From positions 88,130-152,129 of the forward strand of contig CAJMPQ010000005.1 of the NCBI GenBank assembly GCA_905215335.1: a DNA stretch of 64,000 nt, written 5' to 3'. The position numbers and the translations under genes were made by a program. Origin of the DNA: an uncultured bacterium (GTDB lineage: Bacteria > Cyanobacteriota > Vampirovibrionia > Gastranaerophilales > Gastranaerophilaceae). Under the pieces are notes generated by a model. It saw nothing but the letters and a program-made list of their open reading frames with translations, did not search any database and was not told the origin of the DNA. This document shows positions 46,288 through 55,562 of the stretch, in pieces (position 1 is the first letter of the stretch; each line of letters opens with the position of its first letter).

Positions 46288-49122
46288 TCAAGATTTTTTC
46301 AAATATTTTGATAAATATTTTCCTGTATAAGAATCTTTACATTTCATAATTTCATCAGGAGAACCTTGTGCCACAATATAACCGCCATCAACTCCACCTT
46401 CCGGTCCTAAATCAATAATATGATCAGCAATTTTAATTAAATCCAAATTATGCTCAATCATTAATATAGTATTCCCCTGATCAGCTAAAGCCTGCAAAAT
46501 CTTTGCTAACTTATCCAAATCAGCCCAATGTAATCCTACAGAAGGCTCATCTAAAAGATACAAAGTTTTACCAGTTGAACGCTTATTTAATTCTGCGGCT
46601 AATTTAATACGCTGAGCTTCTCCACCTGACAATGTTGTAGCACTTTGACCCAATTTCATATAATCTAAGCCAACATCATTTAAAGTTTGTAATTTATTTT
46701 TTATAGCCGGTATACTATCAAAGAATTCTAAAGCTTCTTTTACACTCATATCTAGAACATCAGCAATAGTTTTACCTTTATACTTAACTTCTAAAGTTTC
46801 GCGGTTATAACGTTTTCCCTTACAAACATCACATTTAACATATACATCAGATAGAAAATTCATTTCTATTTTTAATAAACCATCACCTTTACAAGCTTCA
46901 CACCTTCCACCTTTAACATTAAAACTAAATCTACCAGGTTTATAACCACGCACCTTAGCTTCGTTAGTTTTAGCGAACAACTCACGAATTGGAGTAAATA
47001 CGTCTGTATAAGTTGCAGGATTTGAACGTGGAGTTCGGCCAATTGGAGATTGATCAATATCAATAATTTTATCAATATTTTCAAACCCTAAAATTTCATC
47101 AACGCCTTGAGGTTTTGGTTTGTTTTTACGTAACTTATGAACAGCATATTCATAAATAATTTCTTGCATAAGCGTTGATTTTCCACTACCAGAAACTCCT
47201 GTTAAGATAACAATTTTTCCTAAAGGAATATCTACATCTACATTTTTTAAATTATTCAAATGAGCATTCTTAACTCGTAAGAAATTCCCATTACCTTCTC
47301 TAATAGTTTTTGGTACTGGAATAAACTTTTCACCACTCAAATATTTACCAGTAATAGAAGATTTTGAAGCTATAATATCATCAACAGAACCTTGTGCGAT
47401 AATCTTACCACCTGCAACTCCCGCTCTAGGACCAATATCTACAATATAATCAGCACTTCTTATTGTATCCTCATCGTGTTCAACTACAATAAGAGTATTT
47501 CCCAAATTTCTAAGCTTAAACAAAGTTTTAATAAGCATATCATTATCTCTTTGGTGCAAGCCAATTGAAGGTTCGTCCAATACATATAAAACCCCACTTA
47601 AACCGCTTCCTATTTGAGAAGCCAAACGTATACGTTGTGATTCCCCTCCCGAAAGAGTTCCTGCCATACGCGCTAAATCAAGATAATGTAAACCTACATC
47701 TATCAAGAACTTCAACCTTGCTCGTATTTCATCCAAAATTTGCTTTGCAATTTTTAACTGAAACTCATCTAATTCTAAATATAAATCCGTAATAAATTGA
47801 AATTCGTCATCAATAGACATTTTGGTAAATTCATAAATATTTTTATCACGGATTTTCACAGCTAAAGGAAACGGCTTTAATCTTGCACCACCACAAGCCG
47901 GACAAGGTTTAGCAACCATAAATTTTTCAATTTCTTCTCGCCAATAATCACCATTCGCGTCATTATAACGTTTTTCTAAGAACGGTATAACTCCAACAAA
48001 CGGTTGTACATTAGTCTGATACCTATGCGTTCCAAATTGCTGAACTTTAATTTTGATAGGTTCATTAGAACCATATAATATGATATTTTGATGTTCTTTT
48101 GAGAGTTTTTCGAATGGCATATCCATATCTATACCATAAGCACTACAAACCGAACTTAATAAATCATTATAATAAGTTGTAGCACTTCTTGTTGCCCAAG
48201 CATAAATTGCACCCTCATTCAAAGACTTTGTTTTATCTGGAACAACCAAATCTGGATCAACTATAAAATCAGCCCCCAAACCGGAACATCTTTCACAAGC
48301 TCCGTAAGGTGCGTTAAATGAAAATATCCTTGGAGTTAATTCCTCAAAACTTAAATTACAATCAGGACAAGCAAGCTTTTCACTAAAAACGACTTCCTTA
48401 TCCCCAACAACATCAACAATCATAATGCCATCAGCTTTCTTCAAAGCAATTTGAACACTGTCTGCAATTCTTGATGTTGCAGATTCTTTAACCACAATTC
48501 TATCAACTACGACACTTATATCATGTTTCTTAGTCTTTGGTAATTCTATTTCATCTTCGTCTAAATTATAAATATTTCCATCAACCTTTACACGGACAAA
48601 ACCTTCTTGACGAAGTTCTTCAAACAAAGATGAATACTCACCTTTTTTACCTCGCACAATAGGTGCCAAAATTTGAATTTTTGTGCCTTCACCCAACTGA
48701 ATAATTTTATTTACTATTTCATCCAAAGTTTGAGGTTTTATTTTTTTACCACAAACTGGACAATATGGTACTCCAACTCTTGCATACAATAATCTTAAAT
48801 AATCATAAATCTCAGTAATAGTTCCCACCGTAGAACGAGGATTATTACTTTTTGATTTTTGGTCAATAGAAATAGCTGGAGAAAGGCCATCAATATATTC
48901 AACATTAGGTTTATCCATCTGCCCCAAAAATTGTCTTGCATAAGTAGACAAACTTTCTATATAACGTCTTTGACCTTCAGCAAAAATTGTATCAAAAGCC
49001 AATGAACTCTTACCAGAACCGGATACTCCAGTAAATACAACTAATTCATTTTTAGGAATTTCTAAAGATACATTTTTTAAATTATGCTCTTTTGCACCAA
49101 CTATTTTTATTTTATCTGCCAT
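46288..49122 (-). CDS. uvrA: Excinuclease ABC subunit A
   Basis: 944 aa damage-recognition ATPase of nucleotide excision repair. Two ABC modules have Walker A GVSGSGKSS (near 32) and GVSGSGKST (near 645), with signatures LSGGESQRIRLA and LSGGEAQRIKLA. Zinc fingers include CPVCGKK, CPDCNLSF with CERCSGLG, and CEACKGDG with CDVCKGKR. The interaction segment SKSNNPRSTVGT is intact. Full length, single-gene unit. Confidence 0.97.
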   Translation of the reverse strand: MADKIKIVGAKEHNLKNVSLEIPKNELVVFTGVSGSGKSSLAFDTIFAEGQRRYIESLSTYARQFLGQMDKPNVEYIDGLSPAISIDQKSKSNNPRSTVGTITEIYDYLRLLYARVGVPYCPVCGKKIKPQTLDEIVNKIIQLGEGTKIQILAPIVRGKKGEYSSLFEELRQEGFVRVKVDGNIYNLDEDEIELPKTKKHDISVVVDRIVVKESATSRIADSVQIALKKADGIMIVDVVGDKEVVFSEKLACPDCNLSFEELTPRIFSFNAPYGACERCSGLGADFIVDPDLVVPDKTKSLNEGAIYAWATRSATTYYNDLLSSVCSAYGIDMDMPFEKLSKEHQNIILYGSNEPIKIKVQQFGTHRYQTNVQPFVGVIPFLEKRYNDANGDYWREEIEKFMVAKPCPACGGARLKPFPLAVKIRDKNIYEFTKMSIDDEFQFITDLYLELDEFQLKIAKQILDEIRARLKFLIDVGLHYLDLARMAGTLSGGESQRIRLASQIGSGLSGVLYVLDEPSIGLHQRDNDMLIKTLFKLRNLGNTLIVVEHDEDTIRSADYIVDIGPRAGVAGGKIIAQGSVDDIIASKSSITGKYLSGEKFIPVPKTIREGNGNFLRVKNAHLNNLKNVDVDIPLGKIVILTGVSGSGKSTLMQEIIYEYAVHKLRKNKPKPQGVDEILGFENIDKIIDIDQSPIGRTPRSNPATYTDVFTPIRELFAKTNEAKVRGYKPGRFSFNVKGGRCEACKGDGLLKIEMNFLSDVYVKCDVCKGKRYNRETLEVKYKGKTIADVLDMSVKEALEFFDSIPAIKNKLQTLNDVGLDYMKLGQSATTLSGGEAQRIKLAAELNKRSTGKTLYLLDEPSVGLHWADLDKLAKILQALADQGNTILMIEHNLDLIKIADHIIDLGPEGGVDGGYIVAQGSPDEIMKCKDSYTGKYLSKYLKKS

Positions 49123-49176
49123 AACAGTAATATTATCTTACGAGAAAAAACAATTTTCAAATAAAATAAGCTTAAC

Positions 49177-49205
49177 TTTACAAACCCATCTAAAAATGTT
49201 ATAAT
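49177..49205 (+). promoter_or_regulatory. Predicted promoter of 216-aa Asn-rich protein gene
   Basis: TTTACA, 17-nt spacer, TATAAT: a near-consensus sigma-70 promoter about 64 nt before the start codon. Confidence 0.75.
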
Positions 49206-49268
49206 ACTTAAGTCCTAGCCAATAGATTAGTGTTGTTATATTGTCCTTCATAGAAAGGATAATAAGTT

Positions 49269-49919
49269 ATGGGAAAAAAATCAAAATACCCAGAATATTC
49301 TACAGGTACAATTACAGTAAACGGTAGAGATGTGTCAACAACCAAAAGAGATAAAGATAATAACGTAGTAAGCTCTAGCTATAATATGTCAAAAGCTGAA
49401 AAACAAATATATGATTCTATACAAAAAGGGTTGAATACATCTTTAGGTAATTTGTTTACAATTACTGATGAGCAAAAAAAAGAATGGAATAATCAACTTA
49501 ATGCATTAAAAAATCAAGGTATTAAGGAAATTGAAAGTATATATACCCCAATGGAAACAAACTTAAAAAATGATATCGCATCAAGATTTGGTAATTATGA
49601 TAATTCAATATTCCTAGATAACTTAAATGAAATCACAGATAAAAAAGCTGAAGCTGTCGCTGATTTAAGCGATAGTATTTTAGCAACACAAAACAACTTA
49701 TACTCTGAAGAATTAAAAAACAGAATTAACACTATAACTCTTTTAAACAACTTAAATTCAGCAATGAATAATAACATACTAAACTTTACAAATGCAGCAG
49801 GTAATAATGCGAATTCAGGTAATTCATACAACAATGCTGCATACAATGCAAACAATTCCTCTTCGTGGTTTAATGATGCATTGAATTTAGGTAGCACAAT
49901 GTTATCATTCATAATGTAA
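49269..49919 (+). CDS. Hypothetical helical protein with Asn-rich C-terminus
   Basis: 216 aa, start preceded by GAAAGGATAA. The N-terminus (KYPEYSTGTITVNGRDVSTT) looks beta-rich. Residues 40-165 form long amphipathic helices (KAEKQIYDSIQKGLNTSLGN, LKNRINTITLLNNLNSAMNN). Residues 170-205 are Asn/Ala/Ser-rich, and the last residues are hydrophobic (LNLGSTMLSFIM). It resembles structural phage-like or secreted helical proteins in style, but no other phage genes are near. No family assigned. Confidence 0.65.
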   Translation: MGKKSKYPEYSTGTITVNGRDVSTTKRDKDNNVVSSSYNMSKAEKQIYDSIQKGLNTSLGNLFTITDEQKKEWNNQLNALKNQGIKEIESIYTPMETNLKNDIASRFGNYDNSIFLDNLNEITDKKAEAVADLSDSILATQNNLYSEELKNRINTITLLNNLNSAMNNNILNFTNAAGNNANSGNSYNNAAYNANNSSSWFNDALNLGSTMLSFIM

Positions 49920-49938
49920 ATATTACCAACGAAACAAA

Positions 49939-49972
49939 TATAGAGAAGGGTATTTTATTACTCTTCTCTATA
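49939..49972 (+). terminator. Terminator after Asn-rich protein gene
   Basis: ATAGAGAAG and CTTCTCTAT form a stem with a 14-base loop, about 20 nt after the stop. The T run is weak. Confidence 0.6.
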
Positions 49973-50012
49973 TTTCAAATGTAAAGTTATGTAACAAAAC
50001 AAAAACCGTAAA

Positions 50013-50043
50013 GCAATTATTTAATAAGTATATACTTTATATA
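50013..50043 (+). promoter_or_regulatory. Shared element upstream of Gly/Met-rich protein gene
   Basis: GCAATT (50013-50018), 19-nt spacer ending ATACTT, TATATA (50038-50043). It matches the array elements although it is 15 kb away and on the other strand. Confidence 0.68.
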
Positions 50044-50074
50044 TACAAGAAGACTTAAATAAGAGGACAAGTAT

Positions 50075-51253
50075 ATGGGCATTTACGGTATGGGCAAAGC
50101 CTTCAACTTAAGGTATGCCAATTCTGGACAATTTAGATCTCAACACGTTAGATTTAGACAACCATCAAGACCTATGTTTGGTGGAAATGTTACGTATACT
50201 GAGAATACAAATGTTACCATCAAAAATGGACCTAGCGGTTTTTGGGGCTTCTTAGGCGGCTTATTTGGCGGTCTATTTGGTGGCGGCGGAATGAATATGG
50301 GTATGGGTATGGGCATGGGTATGCCAATGGGTATGGGCATGGGCATGCAAATGGGTGGAATGAGTCCTTTTGGATTCCTAAACACTCAAATGACACAACC
50401 TACTACTCAAAAACCTGGTGGTGACAGATTAGCAGATTTACAAAAAATGTACCCTGATTGGAATATTACATCAGATGGTAATGGTAAATACGATGCAGTA
50501 AACAAAGATCAAACAGTTCATCATAGTGGAAATTTTGATGAAATGTGTCAACTACTATTAAAAGATAAACAAGGTGCAGGAAATACAAGTATTAAAGAAA
50601 CAACAACTCCTACTTCAGCAGAACCTACACCAGACCCAGAACAAAAACCTGAACAAAAACCAGATCCAACACCTACACCAACACCTACACCAACGCCATC
50701 AGGCAAAAAGACTGGCGGAAAAGGCTTAGTACCAGATGGTTGGTATAGAGCTGACACTCAAAGTAATGAAGGTAAAAACTTCGACCTAAAAAGCTGTAGA
50801 TCAGCTAGAGAAGTTCTTGATAAAATATTAACAGCAAAAAGAGACTACTTATCAACAAGTGACAGAGCTCTTCTTGCTCAAGAACTAGTAAAAGCTAACC
50901 CTAGTGTATTTAACTTAGATGGTACAGTAAAACCAAACGCTAATTTTGACAAGTTAGATTTACCAAGTGCAAAATACATAGATGACAAATACACTGGTAA
51001 AACTTCATTTAACAAAGCTCAAGGTACAGCAACTTATACATCTAAAAAAGATGGCAAACAAGTAACTACAAATTCTGTATTATCAGATAGCGGCGGTAGA
51101 ACCATCAAAGGTAAGAATGGCTACTATGTAAGAATATCTGCAAGTGATAAAAAATACTATGATCCAAAAGGTAATAAAATTTCAGGTGCAACATTCAAAC
51201 AAGTTTGTCCAAACATATATGCCAGCGTAAATAGAGGTGTACAAGACGAATAA
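50075..51253 (+). CDS. Gly/Met-rich low-complexity protein with C-terminal domain
   Basis: 392 aa, unknown family. Residues 1-50 are Arg/Gln-rich; 55-72 are Gly/Phe/Leu (GFWGFLGGLFGGLFGGGG); 73-96 are Met-Gly dipeptide repeats (MGMGMG). A small domain at 110-155 (ADLQKMYPDWNITSDGNGKY) is followed by a Pro/Thr/Glu linker with PTPTPTPTP (about 190-212). The C-terminal 180 residues look folded, with CRSAREVLDKILTAKRDYL and LAQELVKANPSVFNLDGTV. No signal peptide. It has the shared upstream element, so it may belong with the small-protein array. Confidence 0.72.
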   Translation: MGIYGMGKAFNLRYANSGQFRSQHVRFRQPSRPMFGGNVTYTENTNVTIKNGPSGFWGFLGGLFGGLFGGGGMNMGMGMGMGMPMGMGMGMQMGGMSPFGFLNTQMTQPTTQKPGGDRLADLQKMYPDWNITSDGNGKYDAVNKDQTVHHSGNFDEMCQLLLKDKQGAGNTSIKETTTPTSAEPTPDPEQKPEQKPDPTPTPTPTPTPSGKKTGGKGLVPDGWYRADTQSNEGKNFDLKSCRSAREVLDKILTAKRDYLSTSDRALLAQELVKANPSVFNLDGTVKPNANFDKLDLPSAKYIDDKYTGKTSFNKAQGTATYTSKKDGKQVTTNSVLSDSGGRTIKGKNGYYVRISASDKKYYDPKGNKISGATFKQVCPNIYASVNRGVQDE

Positions 51254-51283
51254 AATAAAAGATAAAAACAATTTAATTACAAT

Positions 51284-51315
51284 AAAAAATCGGATAGCAA
51301 TATCCGATTTTTATT
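51284..51315 (+). terminator. Terminator after Gly/Met-rich protein gene
   Basis: AAAAATCGGATA and its complement around GCAA, followed by five T. Confidence 0.9.
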
Positions 51316-51406
51316 ATTTAGATAAACATTTTTAAACTATACAAATGATAATTTAAATTTCTAAAATCAAACATCCGATATAAAATTCAAAAGAAAGGAT
51401 AGCGTT

Positions 51407-51568
51407 ATGGCACAAATTATTGAAGGTAGAAGAAGAATAGTTAAATTATCAGTTGATGATGTTTTAAACATAGTTAGAGAATATCAACAATTAACTAAAA
51501 AAAGTTGTTGTTATGAACACACTAGAGAAATTCTAACCAAAACACCACTATATATTCCTGAAGAATAA
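51407..51568 (+). CDS. Small hypothetical protein (53 aa)
   Basis: Short reading frame preceded by AAAGGA, beginning MAQIIEGRRRIVKLSVDDVL and ending TPLYIPEE. The basic N-terminal segment followed by KLSVDDVLNIVREYQQL suggests a strand-helix unit. A Cys-Cys pair lies in the middle. It stands upstream of obg with about 80 nt between. Function unknown. Confidence 0.6.
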   Translation: MAQIIEGRRRIVKLSVDDVLNIVREYQQLTKKSCCYEHTREILTKTPLYIPEE

Positions 51569-51646
51569 AACTTTACATCAAGACTAGCAACTATTCACAT
51601 TTACAAGTGTTCATAGTATCATCAAACTAAAAAAGGGATTTATACT

Positions 51647-52930
51647 ATGCAATTTATTGATAAAGCAAAAATAAAAATAAGCTCAGGCAAAGGCGGTAAT
51701 GGTGTAGTTGCTTGGCGTAGAGAAAAATTTGTAGATAAAGGCGGACCTGCCGGTGGTGACGGAGGTAAAGGCGGAAGTGTATATTTAATCGCCGATGAAG
51801 GTTTATCAACACTACTTGATTTTACATATAGATCAATATTTAAAGCTGACAATGGAGAAAACGGCTTTAAAAAAAGTATGCACGGAAAAAGTGCAAAAGA
51901 CCTATACATCAAAGTTCCAACAGGAACTATTGTTAAAGATTTAAAAACCGGTAATATAATTGCCGACTTGACTCACCACGAAGAAAAAGTTCTAGTTGCA
52001 AAAGGTGGTAGAGGAGGAAGAGGTAACACTCATTTCTGCACACCTCAAAATAGAGCACCGCAATATTGTGAACCAGGAGAACCAGGAATAGAAAGAGAAC
52101 TTCAACTAGAGTTAAAACTATTAGCGGATGTTGGACTTCTAGGATTTCCTAATGCAGGAAAATCGACATTCATAAGCAGAGTATCAGCTGCAAAACCAAA
52201 AATTGCAGATTATCCATTTACAACAATTGTACCTAACCTCGGAGTTGTAAAAAAACATTCAGGAGACGGTTATGTAATTGCTGATATTCCTGGACTTATC
52301 GAAGGCGCTTCTGAAGGTGTAGGCTTAGGACACGATTTCTTAAGACACGTAGAAAGATGCAGGTTTTTACTACATATTGTCGATGGTACAGAAGAAGATC
52401 CAATTAAGAATTACCAAATTATCAATAATGAATTAGCAAAATACTCAGAAAGACTTGCTAACCTATATCAGGTTGTTGCTATCAATAAAATTGACGCAAT
52501 AGAACCAGAAAGACTCGAAGAATTAAAACAAGAATTCAAAAATCTTGGCATTGATGTATTTTGTATTTCAGCAGTTACAGGGGAAAACCTTGAAACTTTA
52601 AAAAACGAAATAGAACATAAAGTTGATACTATTGAAAAACCGGTTTCTGATATTGTTGTGGAAGAAGATTTAGAAGCGACAAACAACGATGACGGTTATT
52701 GGGAAGTTAATAAATTAAACAAAAACACATACCTTGTAACAGGTGGAAGAATCATAAGAATTTCCCAAGTTACAGACCCAAGAAGTACAGAACAAGTAAT
52801 TCGTTTCCAAAACATTATGATAAGTATGGGAATTATGGATGAACTTAAACATTTAGGTGTTCAAAACGGAGATACTATTATTGTAGGGAAACTCGAACTT
52901 GAATACTGGGATGATGAAGTTTATAAATAG
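51647..52930 (+). CDS. obg: GTPase Obg/CgtA
   Basis: 427 aa. The N-terminal Gly-rich Obg fold (KIKISSGKGGNGVVAWRREK, GPAGGDGGKGGSV) is followed by the G domain with G1 GFPNAGKST (about 165-173), G3 DIPGLIEGASEGVGLG and G4 NKID, and a C-terminal OCT domain (about 345-427, WEVNKLNKNTYLVTGGRI). Essential 50S ribosome-assembly and stress GTPase. AAAAAGGGA precedes the ATG. Confidence 0.96.
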   Translation: MQFIDKAKIKISSGKGGNGVVAWRREKFVDKGGPAGGDGGKGGSVYLIADEGLSTLLDFTYRSIFKADNGENGFKKSMHGKSAKDLYIKVPTGTIVKDLKTGNIIADLTHHEEKVLVAKGGRGGRGNTHFCTPQNRAPQYCEPGEPGIERELQLELKLLADVGLLGFPNAGKSTFISRVSAAKPKIADYPFTTIVPNLGVVKKHSGDGYVIADIPGLIEGASEGVGLGHDFLRHVERCRFLLHIVDGTEEDPIKNYQIINNELAKYSERLANLYQVVAINKIDAIEPERLEELKQEFKNLGIDVFCISAVTGENLETLKNEIEHKVDTIEKPVSDIVVEEDLEATNNDDGYWEVNKLNKNTYLVTGGRIIRISQVTDPRSTEQVIRFQNIMISMGIMDELKHLGVQNGDTIIVGKLELEYWDDEVYK

Positions 52931-53005
52931 TACACATTATTGCATAATCCATCAAACAATGCTAAAATCATATTGTCGACAGTTTATAAAAAGAGGGAAT
53001 AAATT

Positions 53006-53179
53006 ATGGCAAGACTAATAAGACCAACTTGGGCAATCAGATGTGTTCAATCAGGATGCAAATGCTTATTTGAAGTTGCAAAATTAGAAGACGGAAAACA
53101 ACAAGAAGTAGTTTGTCCTAACTGCGGTGAACATTATGTTTATCCAATTTATGACAACGATGAAGATGAACAAAAATAA
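53006..53179 (+). CDS. Small zinc-ribbon protein (57 aa)
   Basis: Short frame with AAGAGGGA upstream, beginning MARLIRPTWAIRCVQSGCKC and ending in an acidic tail (DNDEDEQK). Cys13, Cys18 and Cys20 with the later CPNCGEHY pair form a likely zinc ribbon. It ends 2 nt before the radical SAM gene and is probably co-transcribed with it. Family not recognised. Confidence 0.68.
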   Translation: MARLIRPTWAIRCVQSGCKCLFEVAKLEDGKQQEVVCPNCGEHYVYPIYDNDEDEQK

Positions 53180-53181
53180 AA

Positions 53182-54129
53182 ATGTATTTTAATAACACAG
53201 ACAAAAGATACAACCAATTCAGTGCATATTTGAAAAACAAATTTGGAGCAAAAGTATATAAAATTACTCTTGATGCAGGTTTTTCATGTCCAAATAGAGA
53301 TGGAACAATATCCACTGGAGGTTGTATTTTTTGTGATGAAGGCGGAAGCTTTTCTCAAGCTCATTCAAATTTATTATCTATAGAAGAACAAGTTAATATC
53401 GGTGCAAAAACACTTCACGATAGATTTAAAGCTGAAAAATTTATGTCATATTTTCAAGCTTACTCAAATACTTATAAACCAGTTGACGAACTTGAAAAAA
53501 TATACAAATCAGCTCTAAATCATCCTGATATTGTTGGACTTTCAATAGGTACAAGACCTGACTGTATAGATAACGACAAATTAAACTTAATTGCTGATAT
53601 CAATAAAGATTATTACACATGGATTGAATATGGCTTGCAATCAATACATGATAAAACTCTAAAAAAAATAAATAGAGGACACGATTTTGATTGTTTCCTA
53701 AAAGCTTATGAACAAACTAAAGAAAAAGGGATAAATGTATGTGTGCATGTAATTTTTGGACTATGGGAAACTAAAGACGAAATATTACAAACCGCACAAA
53801 AATTAGCCGAACTAAAAGTTGATGGTGTTAAAATTCACATGCTCTGTGCTCTACAAAACACAAAACTTGCTAAAATCTACGAAAATAAAGAAATAGATTT
53901 CATGACCGAAGACGAATATGTAAATCTAGTTTGTGACTTTTTAGAATTCTTACCACCGGAAACAACTATACACAGACTTGCGGGAAATGGCTTAAAGAAA
54001 AATTTAATAGCTCCAAGATGGTTAGGTGCAAAGCTTGATTGTCTTAACAAAATAGATAGAGAATTTATTAAAAGAAATTCATATCAAGGCTCCAAAAACA
54101 CTTTACAAACATATATTAATGTGAAATAA
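53182..54129 (+). CDS. Radical SAM protein, YhcC/TIGR01212 family
   Basis: 315 aa. The N-terminus KITLDAGFSCPNRDGTISTGGCIFC contains the unusual C-x8-C-x2-C cluster site of this family. IGTRPDCID and ITLADINK-type barrel strands follow, then VHVIFGLWETKDEI and HMLCALQNTKLAKIYE. Substrate unknown; some relatives have been linked to tRNA modification. It starts 2 nt after the zinc-ribbon gene without a clear ribosome site, suggesting translational coupling. Confidence 0.9.
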   Translation: MYFNNTDKRYNQFSAYLKNKFGAKVYKITLDAGFSCPNRDGTISTGGCIFCDEGGSFSQAHSNLLSIEEQVNIGAKTLHDRFKAEKFMSYFQAYSNTYKPVDELEKIYKSALNHPDIVGLSIGTRPDCIDNDKLNLIADINKDYYTWIEYGLQSIHDKTLKKINRGHDFDCFLKAYEQTKEKGINVCVHVIFGLWETKDEILQTAQKLAELKVDGVKIHMLCALQNTKLAKIYENKEIDFMTEDEYVNLVCDFLEFLPPETTIHRLAGNGLKKNLIAPRWLGAKLDCLNKIDREFIKRNSYQGSKNTLQTYINVK

Positions 54130-54247
54130 TATATATGTTTCTTATGTAAAATTTTGTTAATGGTAGTCTAGTGTGGTAGCAAAAAATATTTTTCATCGGT
54201 ATTATACGAATGGAATTTATTTTAGTTTTAGGTAGCGGAGAATTAAT

Positions 54248-55003
54248 ATGTTAACAGTTCAACCAAAATTCACGAACCAATCATCTTATAAGACATCTTT
54301 TAAAGGGGATTCAGATTTTATCAACGAAGAAAAGTATAATGAGAAAAAATCTTATTATCAAAATCAAAAAATGGAATTTGATAAAATCATAAATGATGAA
54401 TACGTACCAGAAGGTATGAAAAAAGGAGCAAAAGTATTTAAAATAGCTTCAGAAGGGATCTTAGAAGGTTGGGCTGTAACTTGGGCAGCAACTAAAGGTG
54501 GGAAATTTTTAAAAACAGGATACTTAAAAGCCGCAAATAGCAAATTTGCAAAATGGGCTACAGAAATGCTAAAACCACTAGTTAAAGGTTTAAAGAAAAG
54601 CGCAAGAAACATAAAAACATCGTTATTAAAAGGTTTAGAAAATATAAAAACATCAAAACCTGTAACAAAAACAACTAACTTCTTCAATAAAGCTGAAGAA
54701 ACTTTAAATAAAACAAAACTTGGACAAGTTGTAGTAGCAACTATAAAAGGTATAGGCAAAGCGCTTAAAGCAGTTGGCAAAGCAATTTCATCTATTGCGC
54801 ATAAAATTGCCGAACCATTTAAAAAAGTAACTTATGATAAAGCCGCAAAAGCTACAGCTTCAACATTAGGTGTCGGTTCTGGTATTGCTGGAGCTTATAG
54901 TGCAGCAAGAAAAGATGCAAAAGATACCAATACTGATTTTAATAAAGATTATGCAGATGAAGTTGAAAATTTTAATGAAGATTTAGCTAAGGATTGTATA
55001 TAA
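54248..55003 (+). CDS. Lys/Ala-rich helical protein with N-terminal SFKG motif
   Basis: 251 aa. The N-terminus has TNQSSYKTSFKGDSDFINEE (SFKG at 17-20). The rest is very Lys/Ala/Thr-rich with amphipathic helices (LVKGLKKSARNIKTSLLKGL, VVATIKGIGKALKAVGKAIS) and a small-residue segment (TLGVGSGIAGAYSAARKDAK) that could insert in a membrane. No signal peptide. It overlaps the next gene by one base (TAATG). Composition is reminiscent of membrane-active proteins; function unknown. Confidence 0.7.
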   Translation: MLTVQPKFTNQSSYKTSFKGDSDFINEEKYNEKKSYYQNQKMEFDKIINDEYVPEGMKKGAKVFKIASEGILEGWAVTWAATKGGKFLKTGYLKAANSKFAKWATEMLKPLVKGLKKSARNIKTSLLKGLENIKTSKPVTKTTNFFNKAEETLNKTKLGQVVVATIKGIGKALKAVGKAISSIAHKIAEPFKKVTYDKAAKATASTLGVGSGIAGAYSAARKDAKDTNTDFNKDYADEVENFNEDLAKDCI

Positions 55004-55497
55004 TGCCAGGAATTGATGCAATAAACAACATAAGAAGTACAATAAATCCAACTCAAAACCAACAAAAGAAAGAAAAAACTGAAAAAGCAGCAACAGTTGT
55101 TGGTAGTACTGGGTTTGTTGCAACTGCGACTAAATACGCGAGCAAACAAGGACTAAAAGCGGAAGCTGGAGAAAAAGTATTACAAACAATGATGGAAAGA
55201 TCTCAACAAGCAGCTCGCATAACAAGTAAAGGTATTAAAGAATCCACTGGTTTTATTGCAAAATTCAAAAAGAACATGAAAATATTTTCTGGTGATTTTA
55301 TGGGCTTTGCCTCAAAGCTAAAAAACAATAAAATTCTTGGACCTATCGTAAAAAGTCCTATTACCAAAAAACTTGCAAGTGGATTTGGTGGAGTTATGGC
55401 ATTTTTCGTTCTTGTAACCGGAATAAGTAAAGCCGCTGAAAATGGTTCTTTAGCTATTAATGATTTCAAAGATAAATATAGACAAATGAGATACTAA
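55003..55497 (+). CDS. Companion helical protein of the SFKG protein
   Basis: 164 aa from the ATG at 55003, with AAGGA upstream. Ala/Lys/Thr-rich with a central helix (KVLQTMMERSQQAARITSKG), a basic stretch, and one convincing membrane helix (GFGGVMAFFVLVTGISKAA, about 124-142). It shares the Lys/Ala-rich style of the upstream protein and is translationally coupled to it, suggesting a two-component membrane-associated pair. No family recognised. Confidence 0.68.
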   Translation: MPGIDAINNIRSTINPTQNQQKKEKTEKAATVVGSTGFVATATKYASKQGLKAEAGEKVLQTMMERSQQAARITSKGIKESTGFIAKFKKNMKIFSGDFMGFASKLKNNKILGPIVKSPITKKLASGFGGVMAFFVLVTGISKAAENGSLAINDFKDKYRQMRY

Positions 55498-55524
55498 AAT
55501 AAATTAACAAAAATTGAGAAATAA

Positions 55525-55562
55525 AAAAAATCGTGCTAAACTTCAAATATGCACGATTTTTT
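55525..55562 (+). terminator. Terminator hairpin covering the folP start codon
   Basis: AAAAAATCGTGC and GCACGATTTTTT form a 12-bp stem with a T run. The folP ATG (55549-55551) lies at the base of the right arm, so the hairpin may both end the upstream unit and control folP. Confidence 0.75.

Noticed and set aside
50140..50757. Minus-strand Pro-rich and Gly-Val-rich frames
   Set aside because: They are reverse translations of the Met-Gly and Pro-Thr repeats in the plus-strand gene.
49269..51253. Prophage remnant
   Set aside because: Low-complexity helical proteins can resemble phage structural proteins, but no capsid, portal, terminase, integrase or att-like repeat is present.
54179..54215. 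Eighth copy of the GCAATT-19-TATATA element before the SFKG protein gene
   Set aside because: The sequence reads GCAAAA and has no TATATA at the 19-nt distance; only superficial AT similarity.
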